From JAPOXR01 sp965221935 (GTDB taxonomy: Bacteria > Pseudomonadota > Alphaproteobacteria > Rhodobacterales > Rhodobacteraceae): a stretch of DNA of 64,000 nt. Positions 18,653 to 27,826 of this stretch are shown here, in pieces. Every line of letters starts with the position of its first letter. Within the stretch, counting starts at the first letter, position 1. The DNA is taken from the NCBI GenBank assembly GCA_965221935.1, contig CBDCSZ010000036.1, positions 186,001 through 250,000 of the forward strand, given 5' to 3'. A program made the position numbers and the translations under genes. The notes beneath the pieces are model-generated. The model worked only from the letters and a program-made list of their open reading frames with translations, was not told the DNA's origin and did no database searches.

Positions 18653-20053
18653 ATGGGTCAAATCTGGGAATTATCGGCCAGCGAGATCGCCGGAGCGGTT
18701 CGCGCCCGCGAGCTGTCAGCCACCGAGGTCACAGAGGCGCATCTCAGTCGCCTCGACGCGGTGAACCCGAAAATCAATGCCGTGGTTCAGGAGTTTCCGG
18801 AGGAAGCACTGGAAGCTGCCCGGCAGGTCGATGAATGCATTTCCCGTGGCGATGATCCCGGAATTCTCTGCGGGGTTCCGGTTACCATAAAGGTGAACGT
18901 CGACCAGAAAGGACATGCGACCACAAACGGCGTCGGCTTGCTGAAGGATCTTCTAGCTGCGGAAGACAGCCCGGTGGTGTCCAACATCCGCAAGGCAGGC
19001 GGCGTCATTATCGGGCGAACCAACACGCCGGCCTTTTCTTTGCGCTGGTTCACGAACAACAAAATCCACGGTCAGACACTGAACCCCCGCAACAGATCTA
19101 TCACTCCCGGTGGATCCTCCGGTGGAGCTGCTGCAGCCGTTTCTGCGGGCATATGTGCTGTCGGTCATGGCACCGACATCGCGGGCTCGATCCGCTATCC
19201 CGCCTATGCTTGTGGGTTGCACGGACTACGTCCCACTTTGGGGAGAATCCCCGCCTACAACGCAAGCGCGCCGGATCGCTTCATCGGAGCGCAGCTCATG
19301 GCTGTCTCGGGCCCGATCGCACGCACCATCTCGGATCTGGAACTGGCTCTGGCGGCCATGTCGACGCTGGATACACGGGATCCCTGGTACGCCCCGACGC
19401 CTCTCAGGAACGGCGAATTCCCGAAGAGAGCTGCACTGGCAATTGCCCCCGACGGAATGAATGTCGCCGATGGGGTTCGCGCAGCATTGATTGAGGCCGC
19501 CGAAAAGCTCAGGGCCGCAGGTTGGACAGTTGATGAAATTGACAGCCCGCCGATGCGGCGCGCAGCAGAAATCAACGCGTGTCTCTGGATGGCAGAAACC
19601 CAATTCGGTGCCGGGGATCTGATCGAACGGGAGGGAGAACCAGACTCGCAGTTCGTGTTCACACAGATGTCCAAAGATGCGGGTATGGTTGGGTTCGACA
19701 GCCTGATGGAAGCGTTGCAGGCCCGCGCAGGTCTGATCAGGGAATGGGGATCCTTCCTTCAGAACTATCCTGTCCTGATCTGTCCTGTTTCGGGCGAATT
19801 GCCATTCCCCCAGCAAAAGGATGTGGCCTCCGAAGAAGACTTCGCACAAGTCTTTAAGGCACAGCTCACCCAGAGAGCCATTCCTGCGCTTGGTCTGCCC
19901 GCGCTGTCAGTTGCAACTGGTGAACGCGACGGCTCACCAGTTGGAGTTCAACTGGTTGGGCCTCAACATCGTGAAGATATTCTGCTGGCAGCAGGGCTGG
20001 ACCTCGAGAACGCGGTCGGGTCCCCTGCCCCTGCAGACCCGGACTGGGACTGA
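18653..20053 (+). CDS. Amidase (amidase-signature family)
   Basis: The 466-residue protein has full family length and all three residues of the Ser-cisSer-Lys triad: Lys80 in PVTIKVNVD, cis-Ser155 in TPGGSSGGAAAA and nucleophile Ser179 in GTDIAGSIR. It hydrolyses an amide in the cytoplasm; substrate unknown. The ATG follows AGAGGA. It is transcribed away from the deacetylase and is followed, after about 170 bases, by a cupin fragment. A peptide- or amide-degrading role would fit the opp genes elsewhere in the window. Confidence 0.93.
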   Translation: MGQIWELSASEIAGAVRARELSATEVTEAHLSRLDAVNPKINAVVQEFPEEALEAARQVDECISRGDDPGILCGVPVTIKVNVDQKGHATTNGVGLLKDLLAAEDSPVVSNIRKAGGVIIGRTNTPAFSLRWFTNNKIHGQTLNPRNRSITPGGSSGGAAAAVSAGICAVGHGTDIAGSIRYPAYACGLHGLRPTLGRIPAYNASAPDRFIGAQLMAVSGPIARTISDLELALAAMSTLDTRDPWYAPTPLRNGEFPKRAALAIAPDGMNVADGVRAALIEAAEKLRAAGWTVDEIDSPPMRRAAEINACLWMAETQFGAGDLIEREGEPDSQFVFTQMSKDAGMVGFDSLMEALQARAGLIREWGSFLQNYPVLICPVSGELPFPQQKDVASEEDFAQVFKAQLTQRAIPALGLPALSVATGERDGSPVGVQLVGPQHREDILLAAGLDLENAVGSPAPADPDWD

Positions 20054-20220
20054 AGCCTTCGGTCTTCCCAGATTACTTGCCGTGGTTTGGTGGAAGCCGA
20101 AGGAGCGCTATGCGTGGCAAAGCAGACATTCGACGAAAATGGTCAATTGACTGCTTTGAGCCCTTGTTGCGCATTCGCGTGGCTGTGCTTCATGTGCTAT
20201 GGGGGCTATCAGTAGAGCAA

Positions 20221-20445
20221 ATGGAGACGGACATGATAACCTCGGATCGTGAAGTCATTACTCCAACGGAGGTTGCCTTGGACGACTATTGGTTTCCTCG
20301 GGTCGTTGGTCAGGTAAATGGCCAACTCATAAAGGTTGCAAAGTTGAAGGGCGAGAATGTGTGGCATCAGCACGACGACGAAGACGAGATGTTTTTGATC
20401 GTATCCGGAAGTCTCAAGATGGAGTACGAAGATCGCACCATATGG
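20221..20445 (+). pseudogene. Cupin-domain protein, N-terminal fragment
   Basis: After ATG-GAG-ACG the frame encodes LIKVAKLKGENVWHQHDDED and MFLIVSGSLKMEYEDRT. The HxH...E cluster and the GSLKMEYED turn are typical of small one-domain cupins. The second half is replaced by a transposase fragment from about 20440. Confidence 0.65.
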
Positions 20446-20749
20446 ACGCGCTCTCCGCCGCCGTGCCCATGCGCATCAACACCGACCTCCAGCTCACCCT
20501 CATGGCGAGCGGACTCTACAGGCTGCTGGCGAACAGAATCGGAAACGGGCACAGAACCGCGCGGGCAAGGACCCTGTTCCGCAGCTTCATCGACACCGCC
20601 GCCGCCGTCACCATCTCGGAGAAAACCGTCCGCGTCCGCTTCGGGCGGCGGGCGAATAACCCTTTCATGATCAACGCCGGCCTCGCCGACACCGAAACCG
20701 TCCTGCCATGGCTCGAAGGCCGGGACCTGAAGCTGGAATTCGGGCCGTG
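20427..20749 (+). pseudogene. DDE transposase, C-terminal fragment
   Basis: About 100 codons read MRINTDLQLTLMASGLYRLL, RARTLFRSFIDTAAAVTI and ANNPFMINAGL, which I recognise as the C-terminal region of a large transposase-related family (NTDL...LYR...NP). The catalytic part is missing. The family cannot be named with confidence. Its left edge cuts the cupin gene. Confidence 0.45.
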
Positions 20750-21047
20750 AAACCCTTCATCTGTCACATCTTAAACAGGCGTGGTAATTCAGGCTAGCGC
20801 CTTTCCTCGAACTCCCAGGCGAGCTGGGTGCCGTCCAAGATAACGCCCTCGCGAGGAATCGGAATGCCGAGCCCACCGCCTCGATGACGTTCCCGCAGTC
20901 CCACGCGTTCACGAGGTCGTGCTCCCGGGTCGCATCTACGAATTTCTAACTAGAGCCGGGCTCGAGGGGACTATGAGATTTGGAGGTTAGACCGCACCCT
21001 ATGCAAGCAAAAGGACGTCCGTTTCCCATCGCAAGTGACGACGAATA
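20750..21047. other. Short unassigned fragment
   Basis: No complete gene. The minus strand between about 20795 and 20875 reads GIPIPREGVILDGTQLAWEF with an EERR ending and stop, which looks like a C-terminal protein fragment with a frameshift just upstream; I cannot assign it. Confidence 0.35.
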
Positions 21048-21862
21048 CTATTCTGACTCAATATCGTTGATGCGCCTTATAATTCCGGCCAAAAACACGT
21101 TGCGGGAGTGCTTTATATTGATGTCGCTCGGATTCAACATGGTAGCAATGTCGTCGACGAGGTCGGTGTCGGACGTGTCGGGGAACTCAAGCGGAAAACC
21201 ATTGGTGCGTAGATCTCCGGCGGCGATGCGCTGAATGGATTTCTCATCCATAGGTTCTATCTCCCGACTGAGGATGCGTAGTTTGTCGACCGTAGAGACT
21301 TCTCCGACCTCCGTATATCCTTCGGGCAATCCCAATGCGGCTTCAACATCGCGCCAGCCGTATCCTAGCTCTACCCTTCCTTCTTCAGTAAAAGCGCGGC
21401 TGGGACAGGAATAAAAGGGAAGACGCGAGCACATTCAAGTAGGAGGGCAGCCAGTTTCGCCAAGTGCGTCGCGCAACATGAACAAACGTCTCGGCCTATC
21501 AGGTCGGACGGTACTGCGTGCGGCCGACCAATGAAACGATAGGTCCATCGACCTTCCGGACAAGAGCCGCCCACGATGGAAACTGGGCCTCGTTTTTGGG
21601 AAAAATTCCTCAATTCCAAGAAAAAGCGCATTGCCTCATCAGCTCTCATGCGAGCCTGCTGAGTTTTGTACCAAACTGCGAAGTTTGGCACGTCAGCAAT
21701 AGTTTGTTGAAGAACAAAAGTGACGCTGCGGCTCGCAGAAAGAAAAGCATTTAGTTCGAATTGAAATTCTAGTCCAGATGACTTAATCATACACGCCAGA
21801 AAATGCTCAGCCTCAAGGATTTTCTCTATTGGGTGACGTAGGGTGGTGAAAGTATGGGGCAC
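21048..21862 (-). pseudogene. Hypothetical protein, one frameshift
   Basis: Two overlapping minus-strand frames join into one protein of about 270 residues. The N-terminal part starts MPHTFTTLRHPIEKILEAEH and runs to LAALLLECARVFPF; the C-terminal part continues YSCPSRAFTEEGRVELGYGW to the end. Loss of one C in a CCC before TTTTATT at about 21425 explains the break. I do not recognise a family. It lies downstream of the RES toxin gene on the same strand. Confidence 0.5.
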
Positions 21863-22024
21863 GTACGTTATCAGACTAGCAATGGATCTTCTTTCCAGAA
21901 TACTTCAATTTCGCCAACGTTTCATCCACTGATACTCTGCCTTTTTGTGTTGCCGGGCGAATTTGCGCCCTGATACTGGTTGGAACAGTCGTCACTTGAG
22001 CCTTCCACCAAACAAATCACCATT

Positions 22025-22546
22025 CTAACAGGTCCATCGAAAAACCCGTGTTTCGTTTTCCTCTACGATGCAAACCCGGTCCAGATTCTGTACATAAACG
22101 ATGAGATTGCTACAGTCGTAGCGAGCAGAAGGTACAATCAACCCATCATAACCCAAGTAGTGCAGAGCGTCGGAAATCTTCTGTGTGCACGAATAATCCC
22201 GGTTGCCATATTCCACTTGCCGCACGCCGAGTCGCGCCAGCACTCCGAAGTCCAGTTCAGCGACCCGGTTCAACCGCACTCGCAGCTTCCAGTTCACTGC
22301 CTTCTTATCCGGCCGTTGCTCGAACAGGGACCAAAAGGCTTCGAATTCTGCGTTGGCCCCATCCGCCACTAATGAAGTATTAAGCACTTCAAACTGGCCG
22401 TCCGGACTACTCCACCTCCCTCGCGCAGCGCTGCTACCCTGCACGGGACTATTGTCGGCCCACACTACCCTATAAACTACATCTTCGAACGGTCGTGCTG
22501 AGCGATTCTCGAGGTATTCCAACAAGTCGGGGTCGCGTTCCAGCAT
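22025..22546 (-). CDS. RES-domain toxin of a type II toxin-antitoxin pair
   Basis: The 173-residue protein matches the RES domain: VYRVVWADNSPVQGSSA with the first conserved Arg, ARGRWSSPDGQFEVLNTS, AEFEAFWSLFEQRP, DYSCTQKISDALHYLGYDGL and VPSARYDCSNLIVY with Ser and Asn. Family members that have been tested degrade NAD+ or ADP-ribosylate targets. It follows the Xre/MbcA-like antitoxin gene by 19 bases on the same strand, the usual order for res-xre pairs. It appears intact. Confidence 0.88.
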   Translation of the reverse strand: MLERDPDLLEYLENRSARPFEDVVYRVVWADNSPVQGSSAARGRWSSPDGQFEVLNTSLVADGANAEFEAFWSLFEQRPDKKAVNWKLRVRLNRVAELDFGVLARLGVRQVEYGNRDYSCTQKISDALHYLGYDGLIVPSARYDCSNLIVYVQNLDRVCIVEENETRVFRWTC

Positions 22547-22565
22547 TTGGGGCGGACTCCGACAT

Positions 22566-22925
22566 TTACGTGTAGGTGGGGTCAGCCATCGTCTGTATGG
22601 CTTCTAGAACTTCTTCAGTTCGGCCTTCCTGAATCAAGTCAGCCGGTCGCAGTCCGTCGAAATACTTGTGCCTAGAGTACAACCATGCCCGCGCCGTACG
22701 CGGATCAGAATAGAATTCCGACAGCCGTTCGACGACGTACTCCAGATCCACAAGAAGGCTTTCCTTGTTTGGCCTAGGGTAGGCTCGCCCCTGGTTCCAC
22801 CGAGACACTGTCTCGGGCGTGGTCCCCAGCATATTCGCAACATCCACGGCCCGAATGGCGGCCCGGCTCTTCAAGAGCTCAAGTTTTGCCGCCACCACGC
22901 TTCTTTCCGCGATCGCATTCGTCAT
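22566..22925 (-). CDS. Xre/MbcA/ParS-type antitoxin
   Basis: This 119-residue protein has an N-terminal helix-turn-helix (RAVDVANMLGTTPETVSRWN) and a C-terminal DUF2384-like region (RTARAWLYSRHKYFDGLRPA, then GRTEEVLEAIQTMA), the composition of RES-toxin antitoxins. It should bind the toxin's active site and repress the operon. The ATG follows GGAGGA. The unknown gene 42 bases upstream on the same strand may share the transcript. Confidence 0.9.
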   Translation of the reverse strand: MTNAIAERSVVAAKLELLKSRAAIRAVDVANMLGTTPETVSRWNQGRAYPRPNKESLLVDLEYVVERLSEFYSDPRTARAWLYSRHKYFDGLRPADLIQEGRTEEVLEAIQTMADPTYT

Positions 22926-22967
22926 TGCCTTCCTCCTGTCGTTTGTCGGTCACGCGAGAAACTTTAC

Positions 22968-23762
22968 TCAATCCCGCATTGCACGGCGCGGAGGTATCCG
23001 TGAGAACGAAACGACTCGGCGTTCTTGCACAAATCTTCCTAGACCAACACGAAGACGCTCGAGCCTCTTCCTGTTGTCACTCAACCGCTTGACCAGATGC
23101 TCCTTCGTATCGAATGACAGAGACTCCGAGAAGACCGCCGCATCCGTCGCGGGCCGCACTGTTTCTTCAAGAAATTGCAGTGCCCGGTGGTGCTCCGGAA
23201 CGTTACTGAGACGCTGTATCTCGAGCGAGCGCTGGAACACGCTGTGTCGGACGGGGTTGTCCAACAAATCGGTCCAACCCTTCGGACAGCACTCTTTCAC
23301 CCTGCAGCCGAATCGGGACTTCGAGCCATGTGCCTTAAAGAAGGCCGCTGCCTCCTCCTTCGTAAGGTGAATGCCCAGGGGAGCCAAGTAGATTGCAGTA
23401 GGTCGCGTGAACCCCTTGCTGCCTGACCTCGCAGGCCGCGTCAGCGAACCTGCGCTGAACCCTTCCTTCTGCGTCACCCCGTGGCATATACCTCCCACTG
23501 CACCGAACGCCATGGCACTAAGGCCGCGCAGCGCACCCATCATGTCTCCGACCAGCGGAACCCCAAGGGAGTGAAACTGCGCAGTGCCATGTACCAGATT
23601 CCGAACCGCGGCGTGCGTTGGTGTCCCGCTTTGAGAGACCTTTATCCACAAGCAGTCGATGGGCAGCTGTGCCAACCGCTCGATGATGGCGCCTCGTTCC
23701 TCGGCTACCCGAAATACCGTGTAAGACATGGCTAGGGCTACCGAGTATACATAACTCTGCAT
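22968..23762 (-). CDS. Unrecognised protein, C-terminal part of a larger gene
   Basis: This 264-residue open frame has coding character but no family I can name. Noticeable are LPIDCLWIKVSQSGTPTHAA, VPLVGDMMGALRGLSAMAFG and a Cys pair in CRVKECCPKGWTDLLDN, which might bind metal. Its N-terminus (YVYSVALAMSYTVF) resembles the end of the fragment at 23940-24451 (IFYSLALP), so the two probably formed one protein of about 430 residues, now separated by a 170-base hairpin-rich insert. It lies directly upstream of the antitoxin gene. Confidence 0.5.
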   Translation of the reverse strand: MQSYVYSVALAMSYTVFRVAEERGAIIERLAQLPIDCLWIKVSQSGTPTHAAVRNLVHGTAQFHSLGVPLVGDMMGALRGLSAMAFGAVGGICHGVTQKEGFSAGSLTRPARSGSKGFTRPTAIYLAPLGIHLTKEEAAAFFKAHGSKSRFGCRVKECCPKGWTDLLDNPVRHSVFQRSLEIQRLSNVPEHHRALQFLEETVRPATDAAVFSESLSFDTKEHLVKRLSDNRKRLERLRVGLGRFVQERRVVSFSRIPPRRAMRD

Positions 23763-23790
23763 AGCAACGTTCTATCCCTTGGCTCTCAGT

Positions 23791-23904
23791 GCATGCTTCT
23801 GGCCGTCCCGGAACCCGACTTCACGACCGATTTCATGGCCCAGCCCGGCTCTCAAGCGCCGCGCTCGGCCACCGGATCGGGTTCCGGGCCGGCCAGAAGC
23901 ATGC
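23791..23904. repeat. Long imperfect hairpin (28-base arms)
   Basis: Arms 23791-23818 and 23877-23904 are inverted copies starting GCATGCTTCTGGCC, with 27 of 28 bases pairing and a 58-base loop that can itself fold. It sits in the insert that separates two halves of the unrecognised gene. It may be a non-autonomous mobile element or a stable RNA hairpin. Confidence 0.8.
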
Positions 23905-23939
23905 GCTGCAGCAGGAGGAATGACCCGTTGCCGCGCCGA

Positions 23940-24451
23940 TTTATCATGACACGGTAGGGCTAGGGAGTAGAAAATCGGTACATTTCGGGCACCGGCTGCA
24001 TTCAGGTAGTGGCGCAAGTGCGCTGTCGAACGCGCATCGATATCCAACCAAGGGCTATTCGCGCTTTCGATGTAGCGCTTCTCCACAACGAACTGAGCCA
24101 TCCGATCGACCATACGACGAGCACTTACGTAATCGAAGTCCTCTGGGCGATGCGGGCGATCCAACGCCCATGGCAACGTCGACAACCGCTTGTGGAAGCC
24201 CCGACCGATCCTAGTTCCTGTGTTCGCAGATCAAGAATCGCGTCGCGATTTCGCTCAACCATCAAGTCACGCAACTCAGAATGCCGATCCTCATGGAGAG
24301 GATCGAAGACCACCCCGTATAGACCAACCGAGCCATGCGACACCGCGTCCACGATCGCCCGATGGTCCATATAGGAGGGTCGGAGATACCACCCAAGCGG
24401 CTCAGGTGCGGCCCTGACCGTTCGGGGAAACTGCGCGCGTGCTGTCGCCAT
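23940..24451 (-). pseudogene. Unrecognised protein, N-terminal part with frameshift
   Basis: From ATG at 24451 the frame reads WYLRPSYMDHRAIVDAVSHG and ERNRDAILDLRTQELGSVGA; after a frameshift near 24180 it continues LPWALDRPHRPEDFDYVSAR to VPIFYSLALP. I do not recognise the family. It appears to be the front of the gene whose back is at 22968-23762. Confidence 0.45.
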
Positions 24452-24501
24452 CGTGGATCTCCACACGTCGTATACATGACATTTCGATCAATGCAAAGAT
24501 A

Positions 24502-24531
24502 GACGTTAAAATTGACGTTGTCAATGACGTT
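24502..24531. repeat. Three GACGTT repeats at 12-base spacing
   Basis: GACGTT occurs at 24502-24507, 24514-24519 and 24526-24531, exactly one and a bit helical turns apart. The array lies about 50 bases upstream of the minus-strand ATG at 24451 and could be an operator. The insertion sequence begins 10 bases beyond it. Confidence 0.7.
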
Positions 24532-24532
24532 C

Positions 24533-24541
24533 GTGCTGTGG
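24533..24541. repeat. Target duplication GTGCTGTGG (copy 1 of 3)
   Basis: The same 9-mer also lies at 26181-26189, between the two insertion sequences, and at 27818-27826, after the second one. It is the apparent target-site duplication. Confidence 0.9.
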
Positions 24542-26180
24542 CAGTAATTCCAATTATGCGTTCACATCGGTTTTTTCTTCATTTTCGGCTGCGTTTCCGG
24601 GCGGATTTCTGCTGTGTTTCGGCGGAAGGGGCGGGGCTGCCGTTTCCGGTTACGGAGGCTTTTCCGGCAGTTCGCCGGTGATGATTGTCCGCATCACGGC
24701 GTCCCAGTCGTCGTGCACGACGTAGGCGGTCAGGAACTTCAGGTTGTCAAGAAGCCGGTAGCGGGCGGCGAGCTTTGCCCGGGCCTCCTGCCAGCTTTCG
24801 CAGACCAGGTCGCAGGCGCTCTGCATCAGGAACGCGATCAGGTTGAAGGTCGCCAGCAGGCTGGCCAGGGTTTCCTTGCCGTGCCCGAAGTTGTGCTCGA
24901 GATGGTAGCCGTCCTTGAGAGCCTTGAAGGTGTTGTTCTCCACTTTCCACCGGGCCCGGGCGCAGTCGGCCAGTTCGGCGACGCTGTCCGGGCCGACCGG
25001 GAGGTCGGTGGCGAAGCTGTTGCGGCAGAGCCGCTTTCCGGACGGCGATGTGATGGTGACTTCGAACCAGTTGACTTCCAGCGCGTCTTTTCCGTCGCGG
25101 ATCGGCAGACCGTTCATCCAGCGGCAGCGCAGCCGGCGCTTGTTCTTTTTCCGGCCCTCGGTCCGGGTCAGACAGCCGGTCTCAACCCCTTGAATATACT
25201 CGTAAAGCGTTGTGTGCGAGCTCGGCTTGCAGGTCAGGATGAAGCTTCCGCCGGCGGCCAGCACGGCCTCGCAGAACGGCTGGCGGCAGTAGAGGTCGTC
25301 GCCGAGATAAACCGGTCTCAGCCGGGCCAGGCCGGATCCGGTCCGCCGCAGCCAGCGCTTGGCGGCGTTGATCTCGCAGTCCTGTTTCTCAGCCCCGTCC
25401 TGCGGGCGGATGAACTCCGGCGGCAGCGGCAGGAGGCGCGAGGTTCCCGGGGCGACGATGCCGGCGCCGGGCACGGCGTGGAAGTTCTGTGTCCGCCCGT
25501 CCGCCAGTTTCCGCTGCGGGCAGTTCCGGCAGCCGATGCTGCAGGAGGTGAAATACTCGGTGCCGTCAAGGGCGATCAGCAGCCGCCCGTCAAGCCGGCG
25601 CAGCCGGTCAAGGGCGCCCTGGCGGTCCAGCCGGTCGACGGTCCGGGTGAAGATGGAATCGAAGCGCTCCGGCGGCACGCCGTCGAGCACGCTGCGGATG
25701 TGGCTGTCGGTCGGCAGCCGTTCAATGCCGAACAGGGTCCGGGCGTTGGACCGTCCCTGGCGGGACTGGAGCTGCGCCTGCGCCGCCAGGAAGGACGGGC
25801 ACTGCAGGAAGAAGACGGCGAAGGCCGCCATTCCGATGTCGGCCATCTCCAGGCGGGCGTTGGCGCCCGTCCTGCGGTCCGGGGCGGACGCGCAGAGTTC
25901 GCGCATGGCGGCGATGTATCCGGCCAGCGGGGACATGGCGCCGCATTATGCACATATCGAAAATTTGTACAAATGTAAGCATAAACAACAACTTACAGGT
26001 CTTCTCCGCGCCTTTTGCCCAGGAGCCGGCGGCCGGAGCGGCGTCGGCGGCAGGTGATTCGCCCGCCGCCGGGGAACCGCCGGCACGCAGCCGCCTGCGG
26101 CGGAAAAAAATCTCCCCGGGCCAAAAAACCGTTGTGATACAACACGTTAAAAACTCAAAAATTCAAAATTAGAATTACTG
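24542..26180 (-). mobile_element. DDE insertion sequence (ISNCY-like), copy A, 1639 bp
   Basis: Inverted ends CAGTAATTCCAATTATG and CAGTAATTCTAATTTTG (15 of 17 matching) bound the element; the 9-mer GTGCTGTGG flanks both sides. One transposase gene is carried on the minus strand. Confidence 0.9.
24650..25936 (-). CDS. Transposase of copy A (ISNCY/IS4-like DDE)
   Basis: The 428-residue protein shows a DDE core: first Asp in LLIALDGTEYFTS, followed by a Cys pair (CRNCPQR); second Asp in VYLGDDLYCRQPFCEA; Glu in ARARWKVENNTFKALKDGYH, followed by LEHNFGHG. This set is typical of a transposase family usually listed as ISNCY. It is about 80% identical to the neighbour copy. It appears intact. A large open frame on the opposite strand is a composition artefact. 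Confidence 0.88.
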   Translation of the reverse strand: MSPLAGYIAAMRELCASAPDRRTGANARLEMADIGMAAFAVFFLQCPSFLAAQAQLQSRQGRSNARTLFGIERLPTDSHIRSVLDGVPPERFDSIFTRTVDRLDRQGALDRLRRLDGRLLIALDGTEYFTSCSIGCRNCPQRKLADGRTQNFHAVPGAGIVAPGTSRLLPLPPEFIRPQDGAEKQDCEINAAKRWLRRTGSGLARLRPVYLGDDLYCRQPFCEAVLAAGGSFILTCKPSSHTTLYEYIQGVETGCLTRTEGRKKNKRRLRCRWMNGLPIRDGKDALEVNWFEVTITSPSGKRLCRNSFATDLPVGPDSVAELADCARARWKVENNTFKALKDGYHLEHNFGHGKETLASLLATFNLIAFLMQSACDLVCESWQEARAKLAARYRLLDNLKFLTAYVVHDDWDAVMRTIITGELPEKPP

Positions 26181-26189
26181 GTGCTGTGG
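26181..26189. repeat. Target duplication GTGCTGTGG (copy 2 of 3)
   Basis: This single 9-mer separates the two insertion sequences, serving as right flank of copy A and left flank of copy B. Confidence 0.9.
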
Positions 26190-27817
26190 CAGTAATTCTA
26201 ATTATGGGTTCATCGGCTGCTTTCTTTGATTTCTGACTGTTTTTTTCGGCTGGGGTTTCGGTTTCGGCGCGGCGGGGGCGGCTGGTTTCGCCGGGGCCGG
26301 TCACGGAGGTTTTGCGGCGGGCGGCTCGCCGGTGATGATTGTCCGCAGCATGGCGTCCCAGCCGTCGTGCACGGCGTAGACGGTCAGGAACTTTAGGTTG
26401 TCAAGAAGCCGGCAGCGGGCGGCGAGCTTTGCCCGGGCCTCCCGCCAGCCGTCGCAGACGAGGTCGCATGCGCTCTGCATCAGGAAAGCGGCCAGGTTGA
26501 AAACCGCGAGCACGCTGGCGAGGGTCGAATCTCCATGGCCGAAATTGTGCTCGAGATGATACCCGTCCTTGAGCGCCTTGATGGTGTTGTTCTCGACTTT
26601 CCAGCGGGCCCGGGCGCAGCCGGCGAGTCCGGCGACCGTGCCGGCGCTGACATCGAGGTCGGTGGCGAAGCTGCTGTGATAGAGCCGCCTGCCGGCGGGC
26701 GAGGTGACGGTGACTTCGAACCAGTTGACGGTCAGGGCGTCCGCGCCGTCGCGGACCGGCACACCGTTCATCCAGCGGTAACGGAACAGCCGCCTTTTCT
26801 TTCCCCGGCCTTCGGTCCGGGTCAGCGTTTCGGTCTCAGCCCCTTGAATATATTCGTATAAAGTTGTGTGCGGGTTTGGCTTGCAGGTCAGCAGGAAACT
26901 GCCCCCGGCGGCCTGGACGGCCTCGCAGAACGGCTGGCGGGAGTAGAGGTCGTCGCCGGGACAGACCGGTCTCAGCCGGCTCAGGCCGGATCCGTGCCGC
27001 CGCAGCCAGCGCTTGGCGGCGCTGATCTCGCAGTCCTGTTTTTCGGTTCCGTCCTGCGGGCGGATGAACTCCGGCGGCAGCGGCAGGAGGTGCGATGTGC
27101 CCGGAGCGACGATGCTGGCGGCGAGCATGGAGTGGTGATTCTGGGTCCCGCCGTCGGCCAGCCTCCGCCGCGAGCAGTTCCGGCAGCCGATCCGGCGGGA
27201 GGTGAAACACTCGGTGCCGTCAAGGGCGATCAGCAGCCGGCCGTCAAGCCGGCGCAGCCGGTCAAGGGCTCCTCCGCGCTCCAGTTCGTTCAACACATGC
27301 GCGAAGACGGGATCGAAATGCTCAGGCGGAACGCCGTCGAGCGTTTTGCGTATGTGGTTGTCGGAGGGCAGGTGACTGATGCCGAACAGGGTCTCGGCGT
27401 TTGACCGGCCCTGGCGGGACTGGAGCTGTGTCTGGGCGGCCAGAAAGGACGGGCACTGCAGGAAGAAGACGGCGAAGGCCGCCATTCCGATGTCGGCCAT
27501 CTCCAGGCGGGCGTTGGCGCCCGTCCTGCGGTCCGGGGCGGACGCGCAGAGTTCGCGCATGTCGGCGATGTATCCGGCCAGCGGGGACATGGCGCCGCAT
27601 TATGCACATATCAAAAATTTGTACAAATGTAAGCAAAAACAATAACTTAAAGGTCTTCTCCGCGCCTTTTCCCCAGGAGCCGGCGGCAGGTGATTCGCCC
27701 GCCGTCGGGGCGTCGCCGGCGCGCAGCCGCTTGCGGCGAAAAAAAATCTCCCCGGGGCCAAAAAACCGTTGTGATATAACACGTTAAAAACTCAAAAATC
27801 CAAAATTAGAATTACTG
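26190..27817 (-). mobile_element. DDE insertion sequence (ISNCY-like), copy B, 1628 bp
   Basis: Ends CAGTAATTCTAATTATG and CAGTAATTCTAATTTTG (16 of 17 matching). It is in the same orientation as copy A, with GTGCTGTGG on both sides. Confidence 0.9.
26301..27590 (-). CDS. Transposase of copy B (ISNCY/IS4-like DDE)
   Basis: The 429-residue protein carries the same motifs as copy A: LLIALDGTECFTS, PGDDLYSRQPFCEAV, and ARARWKVENNTIKALKDGYH with LEHNFGHG. Differences from copy A are spread through the protein, so this is a distinct, older relative rather than a fresh duplicate. Apparently intact. Confidence 0.88.
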   Translation of the reverse strand: MSPLAGYIADMRELCASAPDRRTGANARLEMADIGMAAFAVFFLQCPSFLAAQTQLQSRQGRSNAETLFGISHLPSDNHIRKTLDGVPPEHFDPVFAHVLNELERGGALDRLRRLDGRLLIALDGTECFTSRRIGCRNCSRRRLADGGTQNHHSMLAASIVAPGTSHLLPLPPEFIRPQDGTEKQDCEISAAKRWLRRHGSGLSRLRPVCPGDDLYSRQPFCEAVQAAGGSFLLTCKPNPHTTLYEYIQGAETETLTRTEGRGKKRRLFRYRWMNGVPVRDGADALTVNWFEVTVTSPAGRRLYHSSFATDLDVSAGTVAGLAGCARARWKVENNTIKALKDGYHLEHNFGHGDSTLASVLAVFNLAAFLMQSACDLVCDGWREARAKLAARCRLLDNLKFLTVYAVHDGWDAMLRTIITGEPPAAKPP

Positions 27818-27826
27818 GTGCTGTGG
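27818..27826. repeat. Target duplication GTGCTGTGG (copy 3 of 3)
   Basis: Right flank of copy B; same 9-mer as before copy A and between the copies. Confidence 0.9.

Noticed and set aside
24614..25978. 454-codon antisense frame over the ISNCY-like transposase
   Set aside because: Shadow frame; the minus-strand protein has a full DDE core.
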